From assembly GCA_018136815.1 (NCBI GenBank), contig CM030945.1:1866091-1930090 (forward strand): 64,000 nucleotides of DNA, read 5' to 3'. How positions within the stretch are numbered: the stretch's first letter is position 1; every line of letters begins with the position of its first letter. The notes under the pieces are model-generated. The model was given only the letters and a program-made list of their open reading frames with translations. It searched no databases and had not been told where the DNA came from. This document shows, piece by piece, positions 1 to 11,800 of this stretch. The DNA comes from Isochrysis galbana (taxonomy: Eukaryota; Haptophyta; Isochrysidales; Isochrysidaceae). A program made the position numbers and the translations under genes.

Positions 1-9
1 GGGCGGGCA

Positions 10-3000
10 ATGGCGCGGCGCCGCCGCCTCGGCTGGCTGCTGTACGCTCTGCTCTGCTTGGCGTGGGTGTGCGCGGCCGAGTCGGCGTCGCGCGATGTGG
101 ATGGGAGGGTGCGTGCCAATGAGCGCAGCGCGATCGAGGTCGCCGAGCTCCTGTGCGCACCAGAGGCGAAGCGGCTCTGTGCGCGTGGTGGCGCTGCTCC
201 GGCGGCCGAGGCGGGTGCAGGCGGCACGATCGGCTGCCTGCTGCGGCTGTCTGCGACCGACGACGCCGCCGCCCAGTCGATTTCGGGAGGTTGTCAGAAG
301 GTTCTCGAGACGACGCGCCTCCAGCTCCTCGCGCAGTCACTGCCTGATGTGAGGGTGGCTGCAGCATGCGCTGAGCCAGTGCGCACGGGCGTGTGCAAGA
401 ATGCCCTGCGCGTGGCGGGCTCGTCGCCGGGCTCTCAGCGCCTCAAGTTGATGCGCTGCCTACGCTCGCCTCACGTCCGAGCTGGGCTGCCAGAGGGTTG
501 CAAGCGAGAGGTGACCCGTGTGATGATCGAGGAGGCGCGCAACATCTCACTCGATGTGCAGCTCTACCACTCATGTGCGGAGGAGCTCGACTCTCCTCCG
601 TGCAACGCGGTGAGTGGCGGGTCAGGCGCACGACGCGCCTGCCTGCTCATGTCGCAGTACTATGCCGCCCACCACCTGGAGGCTGAGGCACACAACATCA
701 GCATTGGGCCGATGTCCCGTGGCTGCTCCCGTGCGCTCTCGACTGCGACGATAGAAGCCTCCGATGACGTCCGTTTCCATCCTACAATTATCGACAATTG
801 CGCTGCAGAGCGCGCGCGTTTCTGTGCTGACTTGCCTCCAGGAGATGGGCGCGTGATCAGTTGCCTTGTGCGACATCGAACGCACACAGACACGTCCCCT
901 GCGTGCCGCTTACAGCTTTATGCCCATGAGAAAAGAGTGATGGCCGACTTCCGGCTCGACCCCGTCTTGGTGTGGCTTGTATTCTACCAAACCCGTGCTG
1001 TCATTGAATGCATGCTTTAGCATTGAATTCGCGTGCTTACTGGCGTTAGCGCTCGTCCCTTGTGCCGCCACGAGCCTGCCTCAGTTGTGTCGGCCCAAAT
1101 GCACATCTGACTTTTCGGATCGCTGCTCTCCTGTTGTAGGTACGGGCGTGTTCGACAGATATTCTGGTCTATTGCCCCAACGAGACTCTTGGCCGTGGAG
1201 CAGTGATTGGTTGCCTCATCAGACAAGAGATGTCTCTCTCATCTGAGGCATGCCGGCACGAGGTGACCGACTAGAAAAAGTCTAATCAACCTCAGCATTC
1301 CACCCACAGCTTTTGAGGCACACTGCACTTCATCCTCGTCGGATTCGCATGTTCACGCACAGATAGGGTGGGAGCCCACTTCCGTTCGGCCGTTGCTGTA
1401 GGTGCACCGTCTTGGACAAGCAGCGACTGGTGATGTGACTCTGAACAGACCACTCTTTGAGGCTTGTGCTGCTGCGCTTCTGCCACCCTTTGGCATTTGC
1501 TCCAAGGTTGAGCCTGGTGAAGGACGAGCCCTTGAGTGTCTAAAGCAAGCACGTCATGCTACGCGCTCAACCCGATCTATCGGCACAACGTGGAATGCCA
1601 CGGTTCAAGCGATGGGGGTTCTCACTGCACAGTGCATAGTTCAAATCGATTCGCTCGCACTATTACAGGTGCGGCGCTAACGGCTACACGCGCAATAGGA
1701 CGAACCTCGCCGATCATTCATGCCACAGATCCGTCATCTCATTTCGCCTCCCATACCTTTTGCGTCTATCTATTTCAGGCACGAGACGTACACTACAATC
1801 GGCCCATCGTTCGTGCTTGTGCAGCAGAAATGAGTAATCCAGCCATCTGTGGAGGCATCGCTTCGCATGGCAAGGGAGAGGTGTATCTTGTGCCTCGCCT
1901 AGATGTTTTTGCACCTGGACGGCGTTCCGTCGCCTTAGGCTCAAGGCCCCATCTCTCTATTCTGGACATAGGTGCTGCATTGCCTCGAGACGAAGCGACT
2001 CGACGCTGATTTTTCGCCCGGATGCGAAGCCGAGGCGCGCTTACGAGCCAACGCCCCAGATTTGGCATCCACAACTAGCGATGGCCCTGTTGCCTGCGGA
2101 TTTGATGGCCCGGTGTCGTGTTGCACGTTTGCCGAGCCCTGCCTCGCATGTCCACCGTCAGTTCCTTCGTTGACTTCAGGTCACGAAGGACTTCATTCGT
2201 CGTTCTGCATCGATTGATACCTTGGTTGCGTTGAAGAGTGTTTGTAGGGCTGATCTTGAACAATTGTGTGACAACGATTTGGCTTCCAAGGTTCGTCGCT
2301 TATTCCTTTCGTGGTCGCTATTGCCTTGCTCATATCCACGAGCTACACAGCACATCTTGCGCATGCCATGTGAGACCATGCCCGTCGATAACATTGGAGA
2401 CGGGGCTCTGGCTTTCTCGGCTCTGATTCTCGGGTTGCTGTCTCTCCCTACAGTTCCCCCGGCAATTGAATTTATTTTCGTCTCCGACTGAACTTTGTAG
2501 GTGGTGCAGGTGCTCAGCTCGAGCGGTCTCTCCCGTGAGCAGATTGGGGAGAGCAAACGGGAAATCGCTCGTCAAGTTTCGGCCGCTCAGACTGCCGCGG
2601 AGGTCGAGGCAGCCGAATTTTCAAACCCTGGGAGGAGCACTCAAGTCATACGTTCGCTGGCCATCTCGCCCGCCACTTTCACCAACGCGAGCGCGGTGGC
2701 GACGATCATGGCGGCAGAAGTGGCTCCGCGTTTGACTTGCCTGCGGCGCCGGGCACGGGAGATTGCCAATCCTCTCTGCGCGGAGAGAGTCCGAGGGTAT
2801 GCCTTAGCGGCATCGGAGAACGCCTTGGCTAATGCTCCGCTAATTGCCGCCTGCAGGGACGACATACAGACATTTTGTGCCAAGGTGAATGACCCCCCCC
2901 CCCAACGCGCCCATAATCCCCGAGAATCAAAATGGGTTGGGATAACGAGAGCGAAGCTACGACCTCGATCGGCCCATCTCGATCACCTTGGCCTTTTCGC

Positions 3001-6000
3001 TTCACAGGTCAAACCTGGCGGCGGACGCCTGCTTCAATGCCTCGAGACGGTCGCTTTATCAACTCCATACCGCGATGATCACAGCACTACGACCACGCAT
3101 CCCGCTGCACCCGCCACCGCCCCAGATTCTCTCGTGAAAGACCGGCACCTGAGCGCTCAATGTCGTGAGCGCTTGCTCGAACAATTCCGACAAGAACTCT
3201 CTGACCCATCGACATCTTTCGGCTTGCAAACCGATTGTGGTGCTGAGCTCGTTGCCTTCTGTCCCGTCATACCGGCAGCCAATCAGGCGAATGCCTCAAT
3301 CGGCGTCGGTCAATCTTCGGCCACACACTCGGGGGGCCTCGTCGGCCTGGACTGCTTGCGTGAGCACATCCGCGCATTTGGATTCCGTCCCAAGTGCGCC
3401 TCGCGCGTTGCCAGTCTTACAAGAACACAAATGTCAGATTCGCGGCTGATGATGATCGGTGGCCAGCTTGCCTCTTGCCAAAAGGAGGCCGAGCGCCTAT
3501 GTCCTAACCAGACTCATGCGGCATCTAGCGTCCCCATCTCAAGGAGGTACACGGGTCTGCACGAGTGCCTTCAAGCCAAGCACGACCAGGTTTGCTACAA
3601 CCTGCCGAGCCGACCGATTCATTTTCGAGAAGCCGCTCCCGCACTTGCCCTAATCGTGTGTACACAGCAACCGCTGATGCGACGTGCCCACCTTGTACCC
3701 TTCGTCCTCAGCTGCCACCCGGCCTGTGCCGCACAAAGATTCGGTCGTCCCTTCGAGTGCTCGCATTCTTTCCAACAGCAAACACCCCAATGATGAAAGC
3801 ATGCAAAGAACAGTTCCTTTCGTTTTGCGGCACCGGCGGGGGCGCCGACGTACTTGATGACGCCTCCCTACTTACTTGTCTGCGCGAATCGCGCGACTCT
3901 TTCACAGGAGCCTGTCGCCAAAAGACATTCGCGGTTGAGCGCATGGCTCACGCGGAGATGGATTTCAATGCAGAGGCAAGTACCCACCCTCCTGGAATAG
4001 GACCGCTCGGATGCGCGCCCGCCGCGTGTACCTCGTTATGCAAACCATGCCTTGTTCATGTGTCTCGTGTGCCTCTCAGGTCTCCGAGACATGTGCCCTC
4101 GAACTTCGCACTCGATGCCGCGGAGTAGACTCAAAGCAGCAGATGGCATGCCTTGAGATGCTACCATTCAAGAGTCATGAATGCGCCGAGCTCGTTATCA
4201 GCTACAGGTTAGCAACCGCGCCTCGCCGAGGAGGATCCCTCATTGCGAGATGGGCAAAGGTATGGTTGGTTCATCGAGGCCGGACCCCGCAGGCGCTAAG
4301 ACAGATTCACAACGGCTTCGGCATTCGGACTCGTCGCCCTCAAATCCGTCACATTACGATTGAGTTTTCCTCTCTCCTTTGATCTCGCAGATCGCGTGAG
4401 ACTAGCAGTCTCGAGCTGATGTCGCGCGTTGCGGACCCGTGCAAGGAAGATTTTGAGTTACTTTGCGCGTCGGCGAAGGCTTTGCAGCACCCAGGGGCTT
4501 CGATCCAGTGCCTCAAAGACTCCCGTGGCTCCATCCGTTCTCCCACGTGCAAAGCCGCGGTAATTGACCTGATGGCTTCCGCGTCGAAGGTAAGGCCTTT
4601 GCCTGATTGTGTGGTGTGGCCTTCACGGTCTCGCCTCGTCTATAATCAACTATCTATCGTTTCTTTGGTTTTTGTTCGCCTGTATCAATCCGACTTAAGC
4701 TGTCATGTTGTTGTGTAGGACGCCCGATATAACGCATTGCTTCAACTCCAATGTGGTGTTGATCTCCTGGCGTGCACCAATGCTGGGGTTTTGCCTGGCG
4801 AGGGAAGATTGCTAGGTTGTTTGAAGTCCAAGATTAAGCAGCTTCAGCCGCCATGTAGGGAGCAAATAGATAAAGTGAGCAAAACACCCTCGGCGATTCG
4901 ACTGATCGTGGACCTTGCAGCCGATCGCTTCCTTGTAACATGTTTTCGTCGCAAGCGGTGAACCAACGGTAGCCCTCGTTGACATCCGCCTTAGGTGGTA
5001 GCAGCGGAGAATGAAGACTTGAGATTCAACCATGCCGTTCAATCGCATTGCGAGACCGAGCTTCACTTGTACTGCGCAAACATCAAATCGCAGGTGGGTG
5101 CATGTTGCGGGCCTTGAATCCTAAACTAGCGGCGTTCGGGTCAAGGTCCTTGGGCAGTGTGGGCAGAATGACAATTCTGCCGTTCTTTTTCGTCTTTCAA
5201 GCCATGCCTATATGCCACCCCTAGGACGCTTTGGGGTGCCTTGAGCTTCACTTGAGTCGCCCGGATTTTGGTCTATCATGCGCGGACGCGGTCAAGACCA
5301 GTATCAAGCTATCGCTATTGGATTATCGATTGCACCCAAAGGTGCGAGCAAGCCTTACGCGACTGCTTTCCATTGCTAATATTTTCGTATCACCCCGTCT
5401 ATGCGATGCACACTGTTCGAGCGCCTGTCCATTGTCTCATTGTTGTGGTGCACCTATGTTGTCAGGTCCGGGATGCTTGCTCGGCTTCCATCTCTCGACT
5501 CTGCGGGGGGATACGACCTGGCGACGCTACGGTCTTAGGGTGTCTGCTGTCCCATGAAACTCGGGGCAATTTGACCGCGACTTCGTGTGCAAAGGCAATC
5601 CGTGCTGCCGCTCGCTCGGCTTTTCTGACTTACGAGCCAGGTCAGGGCATGACCCAAGTATGTGACGAGGACATCTTAAGCCTCTGTGTTGCACCTAGTG
5701 CTTCTGCGGGTGCCGTGGCCGCCCGTTTCAACCTGACTGATTCATGGAATACTAGCAGCTTTGTGCGCAGTCCAGCTCCGCGAGAAGCGCCTCCTCTCTT
5801 TCAGCTCGCGGCGACGTTGATTGGTCACACTGCCTCAGACTCTTTCATTTCTGCCTCCGTTGACGCCGACCGTAACTCCATACTTGATGGGTCCGAAATC
5901 TGGCCTTGCCTTTCCCATGCTGCGCATATGGCAACCGGAGAAGAAGGGCTTGATCCTTTTCCGCTAGTCCAAGAGAGTAGGAAGAGCCTTGGCCATGACA

Positions 6001-6789
6001 CAGGTGCGAAAAGCATTATGAAGACGCCACTCCCGAGCGGCAGCCAGCCTCACTTCAAGAGCGATGTTTGTCGATCGTTGGTGCGACGCATCTCGGTCGA
6101 TCCGTCGCTTTCGCCCGCCGAGGCGGAAGCTAGGGCACGGCAGCTGAGTGCTGCGTTGGCTGAGTCTAGTAGTAAGCATGCGGAGATCCTCAAGAGACAC
6201 AAGGCCGAACTCGACGCAGTACGGGAGCAGCATGGCGCAGCAATACGTTCGGAAACAGAGGCCCAGCGCGTAAAGCAGGAAGCCGAGCGTGTCCAGAGGG
6301 TAGCCGAGATAATTGAGATGCAACGGCAAATGAATGCGCGAGCTGACGAGCTTGCAAGCCTGCGCGAGGCACTCAGGCATGAGGAGGTGTGTTGGCCCTT
6401 GTACTAGCAGCAAGTGGGCTCTGTGAGCGGATTTGGATGATGGCACACCGGGCCCCTTGCAAGTGTCGCTTGCATACTAAGTCTGCCCAGCACTCCTCCC
6501 TCCCCGTCTCGCCTTCTTTATATCTGCTTGGCAACCCTCCATTGTACCTTTTTCGCAGGCCATGCGCCGTCGTGCGGAAAAGCTTCACGAAGAAGCCAGC
6601 CGTGCTCTCCTCAGCGTGGCTCGTGAAGCTACTCCAAGTAACGGCGACGGCCACGGTGGCCGGCTAACATTCATTCTTGTGCTCCTGTTTTGCGGGGGCG
6701 GTTTGCTAGGGGCACTCCATCGTTGGAAGTCGTCAAATGACCCCACTCTCAAAGGTTACACTGTCTTGACGGTGGTAAAAGACGGATGA
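10..6789 (+). CDS. GLG1: GLG1-type cysteine-rich Golgi membrane protein (multi-exon)
   Basis: Residues 1-25 form a signal peptide (Arg-rich start, then a Leu/Ala core ending near CAAES). About a dozen cysteine-rich repeats follow, with the GLG1 pattern C-x(n)-FC-x(n)-G-x-GR-x(2)-CL-x(n)-C-x(3)-V, seen for example at 780-900, 1140-1262, 1402-1540, 2840-3060 and 4430-4590. The last exons encode a Lys/Arg/Glu-rich coiled coil (6060-6400, continuing from about 6560), one membrane span (LTFILVLLFCGGGLLGALHR) and a short tail ending at the stop at 6787-6789. Many short introns interrupt it. Clear junctions are 969/1140 and 1262/1402, both phase 0. GLG1 family proteins are type I Golgi membrane proteins that bind growth factors and selectins in animals; the role in protists is unknown. 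The coiled coil before the membrane span is extra relative to the animal protein as I know it. Exon borders between 1.5 and 5.5 kb are only partly resolved. Confidence 0.82.
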
Positions 6790-7404
6790 TGGTGGAAGTC
6801 GTAAGTGGAGAAGTGCATCCACGTCATTTGCTAGAGTGAGATTTGTCTCATTTCGGTGACCTTCTTTGACGCTCACCTCCGGGCTGATATTTGGACGACG
6901 GAGGAAGGGACCGCCTATTCTCAAGGCCGTGCTTTCAAGTCCATGGCATGGCCCTCGATTTACTTGTGGCATCTGAGCTTGTCTAAGCCGTTCCCAAAGA
7001 CGTACGCTCGGCTCTTGCGCGCCGCATGCTCCATACATGGTGCCATCGCATCAATTGAAGGAGCTATGCTTTGCAAAGTTGGCTCTCATCCGCACGCGTA
7101 GCACAGCTCCAGAAGAACGAAATCTTTAACTCAAGATTCGAGGCAATTTCTCCGCGTACTGTCGACAACATAACACCAATATTAAAAAAACATCTGAAGA
7201 TTCTGGGCTACACACCTACTATCTACTATTGACGGGATCTCTTTTCGCTACCAACACCGCCCTTAACTTCCCTCCCTCCACCTCTTTCCCTGCCCCCCTT
7301 AGGTCGTTTGCCTTCATTTGGTACCCCTCGTTTCCAAATACGCGATGTGTCGGTACAAAAAAAATCTTATTGTATTTGAGCAAAGGCACCCACCTCACAG
7401 TGCT
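6790..7404. other. Intergenic, no gene recognised
   Basis: This is the 3' flank of the GLG1-like gene. A short open frame at 6856-7101 has no recognisable domain and is probably chance. The phrase CATCTGAAGATTC at about 7190 recurs at 62148 beside a dispersed repeat, so the right half may be old repeat material. Confidence 0.5.
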
Positions 7405-7664
7405 CAACCATGTACAGAGTGGGCCGCCCACTCGGAGACACAGGAGGAAGGGGGGGAAAGATCACCGGGGGGTGGCGCGGGCCACCGGACCATATCTAAG
7501 CCCTCCACCCCAATCCCCCTAGTAGTGTACGGGGGGAGCCGCCTGATGGCGGGGGGAGAAAGGCCGGGGAATGGGGGTGTAGAGAGTATGCTACGTGCTA
7601 CTTGTAGTGGGTAGTGGTTCCATTCGCCGCGAGTGCGGTAAGAATATTAAAAGGTTTTTTTTTT
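7405..7664 (+). mobile_element. LINE 3' end, 5'-truncated
   Basis: About 260 bp, almost identical to 58080-58332, the 3' untranslated region of an exactly bounded element. It begins at ACAGAGTGGGCCGCC and ends with AATATTAAAAGG plus about ten T, the 3' terminus seen in the other copies. I found only one substitution by eye (GAGAAAGG against GAGAAGGG), so both copies are recent. No target-site duplication could be found, and no coding sequence is retained. Confidence 0.8.
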
Positions 7665-8479
7665 ACTTTCATCTTTTCGAGATGGTGAGTCGAATGCCCA
7701 ATGCTTGTGAGAGACTCGTGGGAGGATGGCATCCATGAGTCAGAATGGTCAATAAAGTCGATGAGTGACGAGTGAAACACTCGTCAGTGACGACCATACG
7801 ACAAGTGTCAGGCCGCATGTGGTCCATGGCAATCTCCAGCGCCATTCTGGTACAATCCATCGGCTGGTCAGGTAGGCCGGATGTCTTCTGTGGCAACATT
7901 CCGGAGAGAGGGGATTCAAGGGGGGGGAGGGTGAAAGGGAGGAAGAAGGATGGTGTGACGGGAAGGAAGATGTGCAGGGAGGTGCTGTGTGTGAGACGTG
8001 GATCGTGATTTCAACGAGATATCGACCCTGCCCCAAATCGAGTGAATGGAGTCAGACCACGTGTGGGTTTCAACATGTGAAGTATCAAGTTGAGTCAAGT
8101 AACCTCCAGGTGACAACGAAAGGTGTTAGCAGGGATGGGGATAATTGAACGCTTTTGGTCTGATATCGTCAAGTGTGGAGTGCAACATATCGTTGAACCA
8201 TTTAAGATCATCGTCTAAGGCGACTACTGCTAGTCTAATTTTTGGAGCAATGGCGAGCCCTAAGAAAGAATGGAGATTTTTCCCCCAAACGTCGAACCCG
8301 CGCCGTCTAAAACATAATATTCTAAGCAAAAACAAAACTACAGCCTGGTCCTCTTTCGACGGAACGCGACTTTTGGTACACTACCTGAGGCCTGGTTCGG
8401 AGCGTGAGCGTGGGGGCCGCGGACAGGCCTTTTGAGTTGTCGCTCCTGGTATACGTGTTTTGGCCCCCCCTGCCTCTCC
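7665..8479. other. Intergenic, nothing recognised
   Basis: Mixed-composition DNA without a supported gene. Short open frames occur on both strands but show no domain, signal peptide or repeat. It separates two retroelement fragments. Confidence 0.45.
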
Positions 8480-8745
8480 CACGCTTGCCTCGCTGGCAAT
8501 GGGAGCCTCCTAGAGGCCTCCATCTGCCTGGCGACCAGGGATGGGGGGGGAGGTCAGCTCGAGGGCAGGCCCGTCGCGGGCGTGGGAGTGCGAGTCTCAA
8601 CCCGCGCCCACTAGGGGTCTGGGTCAGGTCGTTGAGTGCCCAGCCCCTGCCAGAAGGCAGGCGGGCCTACCCAAGAGGGTGTCCGCGATGGAGTGAGGGG
8701 GGCGCGAGGCCCCCATTGACCCCCACTTATAAAAGTAGGTTGTGA
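8480..8745 (-). mobile_element. LINE 5' fragment (MGASRPP subfamily), nested in another LINE 5' end
   Basis: Read on the minus strand from about 8743, it starts with a hairpin (CTACTT, loop TTAT, AAGTGG, one G-U pair). Then come GGGGGTCA, an ATG and a second hairpin (GGGGGC, CTCGC, GCCCCC). The first residues, MGASRPPHSIADT, match those of the copy starting near 15271 (MGASRPPLSIADT). Immediately right, at 8748-8764, lies the 5' hairpin of a different subfamily (CTATCAT, loop, ATGATAG, GGGTCA on the minus strand). The element therefore looks inserted into, or joined to, the 5' hairpin region of an older one. The left border is fuzzy. Confidence 0.6.
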
Positions 8746-8857
8746 CCCTATCATTTTATGATAGTTCGCGCTAAGCTATCTCTAAATGAGGGTTGTTGCA
8801 TGCATATCAAAGCGCATTTCTCCACAAAAAAAGGTTCAAGTTACTCGTGCAGGCGCT

Positions 8858-11800
8858 TCATTCAACTAGGGGTGCCACGCTCCCAACCATCTGCGAGCTC
8901 GGTGTCGACAATTCGCCACCACGTGTGGTAGGAGTAGGAGGTTGTGCACCATGATGTGACTTTTGGCTGGTATGCTTGTGCGAGGCCTCAGTAGCCGCCG
9001 TCTTTGAGCTGCCAGGAGCATTGGCTCCCATGGACAAAGATACATCGACGCTTGGCATCCCCCCTCCCCCCACAGCGCTTGTTCTAGGGATCGGGGCACC
9101 CGAGCCTTGAGTTGTCAGTGAAAGTGAACTCATCGAGACCGATTCCAGAGCTGCCACTTCTGTGGAGTTGGATTCGTCCACAGCATGAGACCGAGATGAT
9201 GGATGTTCAAATGCTGAAAACTCAGCGGAGTGTCGATCCCAAGGTTGAGAGGGATCTCTGCCATTTTCCGTTTGTTTCGTCCCCAACGGTATATCAGCAC
9301 TTGCCGTCGACGACGGGCTCTGCTCGAGGTGTGTCACTCCCACTGGTTCCATGGGAGCAAGCACCAATGATCCCCCCACGCTTGATGCATCTGACATATG
9401 ACTTTGAAGAGATATTGGCGCAATGATTGGTATCCTTGCAGTGTCCGCTTGTGGCAGCTCCATGAATACCGAGGAGTCAACGGGCGATGTCATGACATTC
9501 AGTTGCGAGGTAGCCATATCAGTGGCACTTCCACCGGCGGGTATTAGACCCGTGCTACCTGCGTCCGGACTCAAGGGGGTGACCCAGTTTTGGGGCGCAT
9601 TAATTTTCTCGGTTGTGATTGGAAGTGAATCTGCGGGTGCAGATATGTTGCCACTGGGAAGTGCTGAAGATGTCGTAGAAGTGGTGGTGTCCTGATCAAG
9701 ACGAGAGAAAGTAGGAACGGCTTGGACGCCCTCTATCGCGATCGCTGAAGGCTGCAACCTGATTGCCGTCGATCCAGCAGGGCCTGTTGAGCCCGCAGAT
9801 GGGCTCACAGGCTTCTCGACAATCGTCGTCATAGCTGCAATCGAAGAACGATCCTCTACGGCAACCATGGAAGGCACAAAGGGGAGAGATCTATTCGTCA
9901 GAGGGCGGCTCGTGGACAACTTAAGCTCCATTTTTGGTCGTTCAAACAAGCCTGAGTTATCCTCGGCCGGATCCATCGTACCGGCTTCTATGCCTTCTGC
10001 AAGCCCATCGATCGACTCAAACGTCGTGTTCGAGGACGTAGACGCGTTTCCGGTTACATCTGCAGGCGAATCTGTTCTCATAGCTCCATGAGAAGCTGTT
10101 CGTACTGACGAGACGAGATGAGCCAATACATCTGCAGCAGTTTCACCAGTTTTGAGATCCATGACGTTGGTGTCTAAGGGCCTGTTCAATGTCGCGGAGG
10201 AGTTGCTTCCTATCAAGATCGCAGGTGACTCGACACGGCTAGGCGCGATGGGCTCTCGTCGCCCCACGCCTTCTTTCGCGACGATGTTGGCTTCTCCAAT
10301 GGCTTCAATTTTCGCCCCCGATCCTATCGCTTTGCTGAATTGGACCTCTGCAAGAGGAACAAGCTTGCTTTGGTCGTCAGAGCCAAAACTTTTCGTAGAA
10401 ACGACAGGCTCGCGCTCCGATTCGGCAGATGCGCCCACCGCATCGGCTCGTGGAAGCGAGACATATTGTAGGCCCGTGACCTCCCCAGCTCGTGTGGTTG
10501 AGCTTGAACCTTCACCGGAACTTGGGGCATCTCGTGGCACGTCGACCTCTTGATGCTTCTGGCCAGGGATGATCGGGGGCCTTTCATCCAAAATAAGATG
10601 AAGCGGTCGACTAGATGAGGAGTTGACGACGGGTGTGTTGATGCCCAAGTAAGGGGAAGCACTGCTCGCCAAGCCATCTCTCTCACGTGCCCTAGAGGAG
10701 ACCAAGACTTCAGTGGATTGTAATGAGGGCACACTCTGGTTACTAATAGGCTCGACTGTGCTGCTGTTCGATGCAGAGTCTTGTGATACTGAGTTCTCTG
10801 CGATCGTGATAAATCTCCCCTTCCCTTGAGAACTGCCACCACCTCCAACCGTGCCGGTTCCCACCGCATTGGCTGTGCCTGGAACTGCATGGGTGTGATC
10901 TGCCTCATTACTCCCCCTATGTTGGTGTGTGACGCTCGCGGGTTCCGACCCGGTGTTGTTGGTGATCGATGCAGACGCGAGACTTTCCACAACGCTAGGG
11001 GTCAGAGGTACAGCGGCCATTGTCGCGCTCATATTCGAAGGGGAGAGCTCTGCGGGGACTTTTTGCCCTTGCGCGGCTGATCCACTAGAACCCGACGATT
11101 GAAAAGGCGCTGCTTGGGAACCCATCTGATGCCGGGGCGCATCGCCGACGGTACGTTCAGCGGAAAGCTTTGACCCAATGCTGAAAGAGGTGTTTGCCAC
11201 CCTGATCTCCTTCAGTAGGTGTGCGTCTCGCCCATCACTTGCGGAGTTCTCTTCTTGCGTGTGTGCCTGGTCTAGCGAGAGGTGGTTCTCTGACACTGTC
11301 GAAACAGGAACGTGATTTGCCGAGGATGGACCTACATCCTCCTTATCTTGACGCTTTTCTTCCTCGTGATCACTTTGTGTGTCTCGACCATCCGTGGCGC
11401 CTCTTGGATCGTCAGCCCCTTCCACATCGCCATAGCTAGGCTCAGCCTTTGCCGGGCGGTTGCGATCAACGCTAGAGTCATCGCCCGGAACCGTCTCGCC
11501 TTCTCCTTCTTTGATCCCTACACGGTCTACGACACTGGGGCTGTCATCCTCCCCAGGGCCATCACCATTATCCAGGTCTGCACCCCCTTGCCCCTTGTCA
11601 TCTTCAGCCGCGTCAATGTGATCATTATAGGCATCGTTGCCATCCTCAGCATCACTGCCATTCACATCATCCAAGTCCGCCTTCTCAAGCACTGCACCAT
11701 ACTTACCATCGGCATCGGCATCACCAGCATCGCTCAACGTGATTTCCTTGCTCGCACGCGAATCCTCCGAAACAGTCACGCTATCGGTCTGCAAATCATC

